A DNA stretch of 45,266 nt from Spirochaetales bacterium. Lineage in GTDB: Bacteria; Spirochaetota; Spirochaetia; Sphaerochaetales; Sphaerochaetaceae. Below, in pieces: positions 42,003 to 45,266 of this stretch. Made by a program: the position numbers and the translations under genes. The stretch spans positions 1 through 45,266 of the forward strand of contig JAHDQJ010000020.1 of assembly GCA_018433865.1 (NCBI GenBank), written 5' to 3'. The notes under the pieces are model-generated. The model ran no database searches. It was not told where the DNA came from and saw only the letters and a list, made by a program, of their open reading frames with translations. Positions within the stretch are counted from its first letter, which is position 1, and each line of letters starts with the position of its first letter.

Positions 42003-43178
42003 ATGAGAAGGGCAGTCTTGGTTGTCATGCTGGTATGCGGTTTGATCGGCGCGGTTGTCGCCGATCCGAGTGCCGACCTCTACACGTTGGTCGTACCTGA
42101 ATCGTACACGAGTCTCTATTTGAGCGGCGCGTCGGGAACAGCGATCTCCACCAATGACGTGGTGCAGTTCAACGTGAACTTCTCGACACCATCGGCAGGG
42201 CTCTTCCTAGGTGCCGACGCATCCTATGATTGGTACGAGCAGACAGATGAGACTACCATGAGCTTGCCTGCTTTCGGATCCGTCAGTCTTACCGACACGC
42301 AATTTTCCCTCGACCTCAATGCCAATCCCTTCTATCGATCCTACACGCTGGACTTCAATTCCCTGTTGGGATTTTGGGGAGCAGGTGCCGACATCACGGT
42401 GAATCCGGTCCTCCGCTTCGCCGGTGGTTCCACATTCTCCTTCTCGTTCTTCCCCTTTGCCGAGGCGGGAGTGAACCGCATCCACTCCATCACGACGCTC
42501 AAGCGGATCGAGACGATCATGCGACACCTGGGTGTGACCCCGACAACCGAGATGATCCGTGCGGTCGCTGAGATCGTGAACACCTCGACGCAGAGACTGA
42601 ACAAGTTCACCGATGATTATAGTGAGAACCACCGCATGTACTACCAAGCTATCGCAGATGCGATGGGGATTCCCACCCGTGCCCTCGATATCGTACTGAT
42701 CAACAATTCCCAGGAATACCTGTTCGATGTACAGCGATACAGCGGTCTCAGGTATGGATGGGAGGCAGCCGCACGGTTTACCCCGGGCATGGAATACGCG
42801 TTCTCCACATTCGATTTCAAGGGATCGTTGCTCCTTCGTGGTGCCTATGCGCGCTTCTTGATGGAGGACATGCTGCATCTCGGTGCGGACGGTCACGTAA
42901 GGTTGGCATTCGAAACCGACAGCACTCCGAAGTTCTTCGTCGTCACCGAAGTTTCCGCAACAGTCACCTATCTGCCGGAGGACTTCCGCTGGTGGGCAAT
43001 GGGAAAACTGGGTCTGGAGGTGGACAGCTCACGGGCCACCGATAAGTTCGGCTTGGACTTGCAGGCGAAACTGAACTACCTGATCAACCCCAACTTCACC
43101 GTCTATGGAGGGTTGCTCTTGGCGACACGATCGGACCGCCTCAGCGTCATCGCAGGCGGGCAGATCCGGCTCTGGTGA
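42003..43178 (+). CDS. Exported protein of unknown function, possibly outer-membrane barrel
   Basis: This 391-residue protein has a Sec signal peptide (MRRAVLVVMLVCGLIGAVVA, cleavage after Ala20). The mature part alternates short amphipathic stretches with many Tyr, Phe and Ser, such as SAGLFLGADASYDWYEQ, and ends in VIAGGQIRLW with an aromatic last residue. Both fit a beta-barrel. A helical insert lies at about 155-215. GGGAGG precedes the ATG. No family recognised; a porin-like role is inference. Confidence 0.65.
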   Translation: MRRAVLVVMLVCGLIGAVVADPSADLYTLVVPESYTSLYLSGASGTAISTNDVVQFNVNFSTPSAGLFLGADASYDWYEQTDETTMSLPAFGSVSLTDTQFSLDLNANPFYRSYTLDFNSLLGFWGAGADITVNPVLRFAGGSTFSFSFFPFAEAGVNRIHSITTLKRIETIMRHLGVTPTTEMIRAVAEIVNTSTQRLNKFTDDYSENHRMYYQAIADAMGIPTRALDIVLINNSQEYLFDVQRYSGLRYGWEAAARFTPGMEYAFSTFDFKGSLLLRGAYARFLMEDMLHLGADGHVRLAFETDSTPKFFVVTEVSATVTYLPEDFRWWAMGKLGLEVDSSRATDKFGLDLQAKLNYLINPNFTVYGGLLLATRSDRLSVIAGGQIRLW

Positions 43179-43241
43179 ATTCTGAGGAGGTTTTCACGTA
43201 GACTGTGATGCCATAGACAGGTGAAACCATTTCTCGAAGAC

Positions 43242-43297
43242 ATGAAGTGAGAAGGTTCGAGGTTGCGAAGTGCAGCCGGCAGAGCCTTCCACTTCAT
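43242..43297. repeat. Inverted-repeat element between convergent genes
   Basis: The arm at 43242-43255 (ATGAAGTGAGAAGG) and the arm at 43285-43297 (CCTTCCACTTCAT) are complementary apart from one bulged A. A small inner hairpin (TTCG-N6-CGAA) lies between. No U-tract follows on either strand. It occupies the 168-bp gap between converging genes and may be a dispersed palindromic repeat. Confidence 0.45.
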
Positions 43298-43346
43298 GAT
43301 GCATTCCCCATCGACACATCGTCATCATGAATAGAATACGGTTCTG

Positions 43347-43697
43347 TCACTCGACTTCGATGGGGATGATCGTTATTTTTCCGATTGGCATGCCTTCGCT
43401 GATCCTGCTGTATCCTCCGAACCACGCTTCGGTGCAGGCATGGATGAAAGCATCATCGGTGATGGGGAAGCCGGAGGCATCCCCCACGATGCAGTCGATG
43501 CCGCACATCGGACACACGAGCGTCCTGCCCTTGGGATTGGTCTCGTCCAGCCACTCGAGGTCTTCCTCCTTGTGTGGGTCGAATTGATAGCCGCAGTAGA
43601 AGCAGGTGCAAACCGAGCTTGCGAGGATGTCTTTCTCATGGAAGATGGTCGCTTTGTGCGCTTGTTCGATCAACTCAGGTGCATACTCTCTTTTCAT
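43347..43697 (-). CDS. Zinc-ribbon cytoplasmic protein of unknown function
   Basis: This 116-residue protein has two CxxC knuckles, CFYC (32-35) and CPMC (62-65), then GIDCIVGDASGFPITDDAF. A conserved family of small cytoplasmic proteins shows this pattern (CxYCGYxFxP, later CPxCGID, then SGxPI). No activity is known. AGGAG lies nine bases before the ATG at 43697. The gene overlaps the end of the Nudix gene by 23 bases, so the two are co-transcribed. Confidence 0.75.
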   Translation of the reverse strand: MKREYAPELIEQAHKATIFHEKDILASSVCTCFYCGYQFDPHKEEDLEWLDETNPKGRTLVCPMCGIDCIVGDASGFPITDDAFIHACTEAWFGGYSRISEGMPIGKITIIPIEVE

Positions 43698-44205
43698 ACC
43701 ATGTCTCTCCTTCAAGGTGTTGTCGTACCAGAGCGGCCACCTGCGATTTCACGAACCCGACACTGCTGTCGGGCAAGGAATCGACAGGAAACCACTTCAC
43801 CTCGGAAAATTCCTGGTAACGGACAACGTTCCGTTTCTCGGAGAGCCGGCAGGCATACACAGCAAAGTGAAAGAACGGCAGATGCCTGCCCCAAAGATAG
43901 GCCAAGTCATTCTGATTGTCTACCATCAACTTGATTTCTTCCCATGTCTCGCGGATCGCTGTTTTCCGGTAATTCCTCTTCTTGTTTTCGTCGTACGCAT
44001 CCTCATCTTCCCACCCGCCGGCGGGGATCGACCACTGTCCTCTTTGCGGGTGATGGGTTCTCAGGCCCAGCAACACAGAGAGTTGCCCTCCCTCCCCTTC
44101 GTGCCAGAAAAGGACTCCGGCTCCGTGGTATGGAATCAGGTGCTTCAATCTCTTGATCCATGTGTGCATTGAGCGAATGCTCATGGGGAATCTGTTTCCT
44201 TGCAT
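43675..44205 (-). CDS. Nudix hydrolase
   Basis: This 176-residue protein has WSIPAGGWED (58-67) and RETWEE (85-90), the two ends of a Nudix box. The box is longer than the usual GX5EX7REUXEE by seven or eight residues (EDAYDENKKRNYRK), so the first metal ligand is shifted. Nudix enzymes hydrolyse nucleoside diphosphate-linked compounds. The start at 44205 lies four bases after the upstream stop, which fits coupled translation; ATGs at 44184 and 44169 are alternatives. Confidence 0.8.
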   Translation of the reverse strand: MQGNRFPMSIRSMHTWIKRLKHLIPYHGAGVLFWHEGEGGQLSVLLGLRTHHPQRGQWSIPAGGWEDEDAYDENKKRNYRKTAIRETWEEIKLMVDNQNDLAYLWGRHLPFFHFAVYACRLSEKRNVVRYQEFSEVKWFPVDSLPDSSVGFVKSQVAALVRQHLEGETWYEKRVCT

Positions 44206-44209
44206 CCGA

Positions 44210-44479
44210 TCAGGTACTCACCTTCCATCCACCCTTGATGACTCCATCGACGGAATCGTAGATCTCCAGCAGTACATCCGTCTCATCATCGAACACCCGC
44301 CAATCACCGCTGAGGGCATCGTTGAGCGTGATGTAGCCATTCCTTCCGCTGAGATGGTTGAGCAGGCATCCCTTCTTCTTTCCTGTCCAGCTGAAAGAGA
44401 ACGCCACAATGTCCACACATTCAAGTACCTCCCTGGTTCTCTCCTGTTGTTCCTTGCTCCATTCGGTTCTATTTTGCAT
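44210..44479 (-). CDS. Small conserved protein of unknown function
   Basis: This 89-residue protein has no signal peptide. The N-terminal half is polar and helical. The C-terminal half, GDWRVFDDETDVLLEIYDSVDGVIKGGWKVST, looks like a compact alpha/beta unit (residues about 58-89). AGGAAGG precedes the ATG. It leads a three-gene unit with the Nudix and zinc-ribbon genes. I do not know its function. Confidence 0.65.
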   Translation of the reverse strand: MQNRTEWSKEQQERTREVLECVDIVAFSFSWTGKKKGCLLNHLSGRNGYITLNDALSGDWRVFDDETDVLLEIYDSVDGVIKGGWKVST

Positions 44480-44520
44480 GGATATTCCTTCCTGTCGTAT
44501 GATGGATGAAAGGCTTTATC

Positions 44521-44549
44521 ATGCTAACACACGAACCAGCACACCTCAA
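44521..44549 (-). promoter_or_regulatory. Promoter of the 44479-43347 operon
   Basis: Read on the minus strand: TTGAGG (44549-44544), a 17-base spacer and TAGCAT (44526-44521). Confidence 0.45.
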
Positions 44550-44730
44550 GGAAGAGGTGCCAGAGGTATCAAAACGGTACTGAGAATCGGTCGACACGAT
44601 TACATCAGGTATTTCTCGGTCAAATCCCAATAGGCAGGGAATTATTGTGTGGTAGGATGCGATCATCAAGGATGCACACGCTGGACGCAAGACCGTGGTG
44701 TTCCAAATAAGTGAGAAGTTTGCGAGAATC

Positions 44731-45165
44731 ATGAAAAAACGATTATCTGAAATGAGTTTGGAAGAGCTGTGGAGATTGTTCCCGATCTTTCTGACAAGCC
44801 ATCAAGCACAGTGGGACATATGGTATGCGGAAGAAGCCGAGCTGCTGCACAACGCATTGGCTAGTGAACGGATCATACGGATAAGCCATATCGGCAGCAC
44901 GGCGGTTGCAGGCATCTGGGCAAAGCCGATCATCGATATGCTTGTTGAGATATCCTTGGACTCCAACTTGGAAGATCTGAAAGACATCCTTATCGACACC
45001 GGATACAGATGCATGTCCGAAAACGAGAAGAGAGTCTCATACAACAAAGGCTACACAGAGAACGGATTCGAAGAAAGGGTATTCCATCTGCATGCACGGT
45101 ATGTTGGCGATAATGACGAACTGTATTGTAAGCGCACTATAAATCACGATTCAAAATCAATCTGA
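44731..45165 (+). pseudogene. GrpB-family (UPF0157) gene interrupted by an IS66-family element
   Basis: The frame from 44731 has the family core SHIGSTAVAGIWAKPIIDMLVEI (around residues 52-74) and HLHARYVGDNDELY near its end. In intact members the last part continues (DELYFRDYL and about 30-40 more residues). Here the frame passes into the IS terminus at 45128 and stops after 12 foreign residues (CKRTINHDSKSI). GrpB proteins belong to the nucleotidyltransferase-like fold and are often fused to dephospho-CoA kinase; their role is unclear. The loss of the C-terminus probably inactivates it. Confidence 0.8.
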
Positions 45166-45266
45166 GAACTTCTATCCTCTAGTCCGGAGGCATAAGATGG
45201 AAATACGGTTTGAGGATTATGATTTCTACGTCAAACCCGGGGCAACCGATATGCGCAAATGCTCGC
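45128..45266 (+). mobile_element. IS66-family insertion sequence, left end (continues beyond window)
   Basis: The terminus begins GTAAGCGCACTATAAATC at 45128; GTAAGCG is the conserved start of IS66-family inverted repeats. The insertion point coincides with the loss of GrpB similarity. The eight bases before it (45120-45127, ACTGTATT) should be the target duplication. The other end is outside the window. Confidence 0.8.
45197..45266 (+). CDS. tnpB: IS66-family TnpB (accessory protein), partial
   Basis: The frame starts at an ATG after CCGGAGG and reads MEIRFEDYDFYVKPGATDMRK before leaving the window. GATDMRK near residue 15-21 is the signature N-terminus of the IS66 Orf2/TnpB protein. It begins only 69 bases inside the element, so there is no room for a tnpA gene before it. 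Confidence 0.85.
   Translation, partial: MEIRFEDYDFYVKPGATDMRKCS

Noticed and set aside
43103-43297. 64-codon minus-strand frame MKWKALPAAL..., spanning the intergenic element
   Set aside because: It overlaps the end of the exported-protein gene, has no Shine-Dalgarno, and its start lies in the inverted repeat.
1-45266. CRISPR arrays, tRNA or rRNA genes
   Set aside because: Reading both strands, I saw no regularly spaced direct repeats and no tRNA- or rRNA-like segments in the gaps.

Overview
This is a GC-rich (roughly 55-60 %, by eye) bacterial chromosome segment. It comes from a Gram-negative-type organism with exported lipoproteins. Gene content and protein style (homodimeric pyruvate dehydrogenase, short CxxC-type L28, several lipoboxes, multi-gene sugar ABC uptake) remind me most of free-living spirochaetes of the Sphaerochaeta type. 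That placement is an inference from memory, not a search result. Nearly all of the window is ordinary dense coding sequence. The two edges differ: the right edge enters an IS66-family element, and the left edge cuts a gene that may also belong to a mobile element.

Layout. 1-480: partial unknown gene and a long gap. 480-6301: small lipoprotein, AEC-family carrier, PlsC acyltransferase, YghZ-type aldo/keto reductase (opposite strand), GPH sugar symporter and a second, divergent HX4D acyltransferase. 6298-9486 (minus): lipoprotein, short-chain dehydrogenase, DUF401-type permease. 9605-10588: second aldo/keto reductase with a clear terminator. 10646-16231: a strongly structured leader followed by aceE-aceF-lpd, a complete pyruvate dehydrogenase operon. 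16281-19218: RecQ-type helicase and an unknown polytopic membrane protein. 19220-21108 (minus): TspO-like protein and a two-gene ArsP-type permease.

21192-28697 (minus) is an L-rhamnose catabolic operon: isomerase, rhamnulose-1-phosphate aldolase, sugar-binding protein, ATPase, two permeases, mutarotase. A divergent AraC-family regulator sits at 28797, followed by a galactokinase-like GHMP kinase and a UPF0261 protein on the plus strand. No FGGY-type rhamnulokinase (RhaB) is present, so the phosphorylation step is not accounted for here.

32322-39799 (minus): a C-GCAxxG-C-C protein, a copper operon (copA then csoR) with a likely CsoR operator, threonine synthase, an aspartokinase/homoserine dehydrogenase fusion whose kinase half has lost its catalytic motifs, and rpmB. 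39983-45165: unknown protein, MFS transporter, unknown exported protein, zinc-ribbon protein, Nudix hydrolase, small conserved protein, and a GrpB-family gene cut by the IS66-family element.

The points I would look at first are: the degenerate kinase half of the ThrA-like protein; the CopZ domain at the C-terminus of CopA, which has its own Shine-Dalgarno and ATG; the structured aceE leader; the rhamnose locus with a GHMP kinase but no RhaB; a run of genes whose -10 box lies 6-7 bases before the ATG (leaderless transcripts); and a symporter that may start at ATT.
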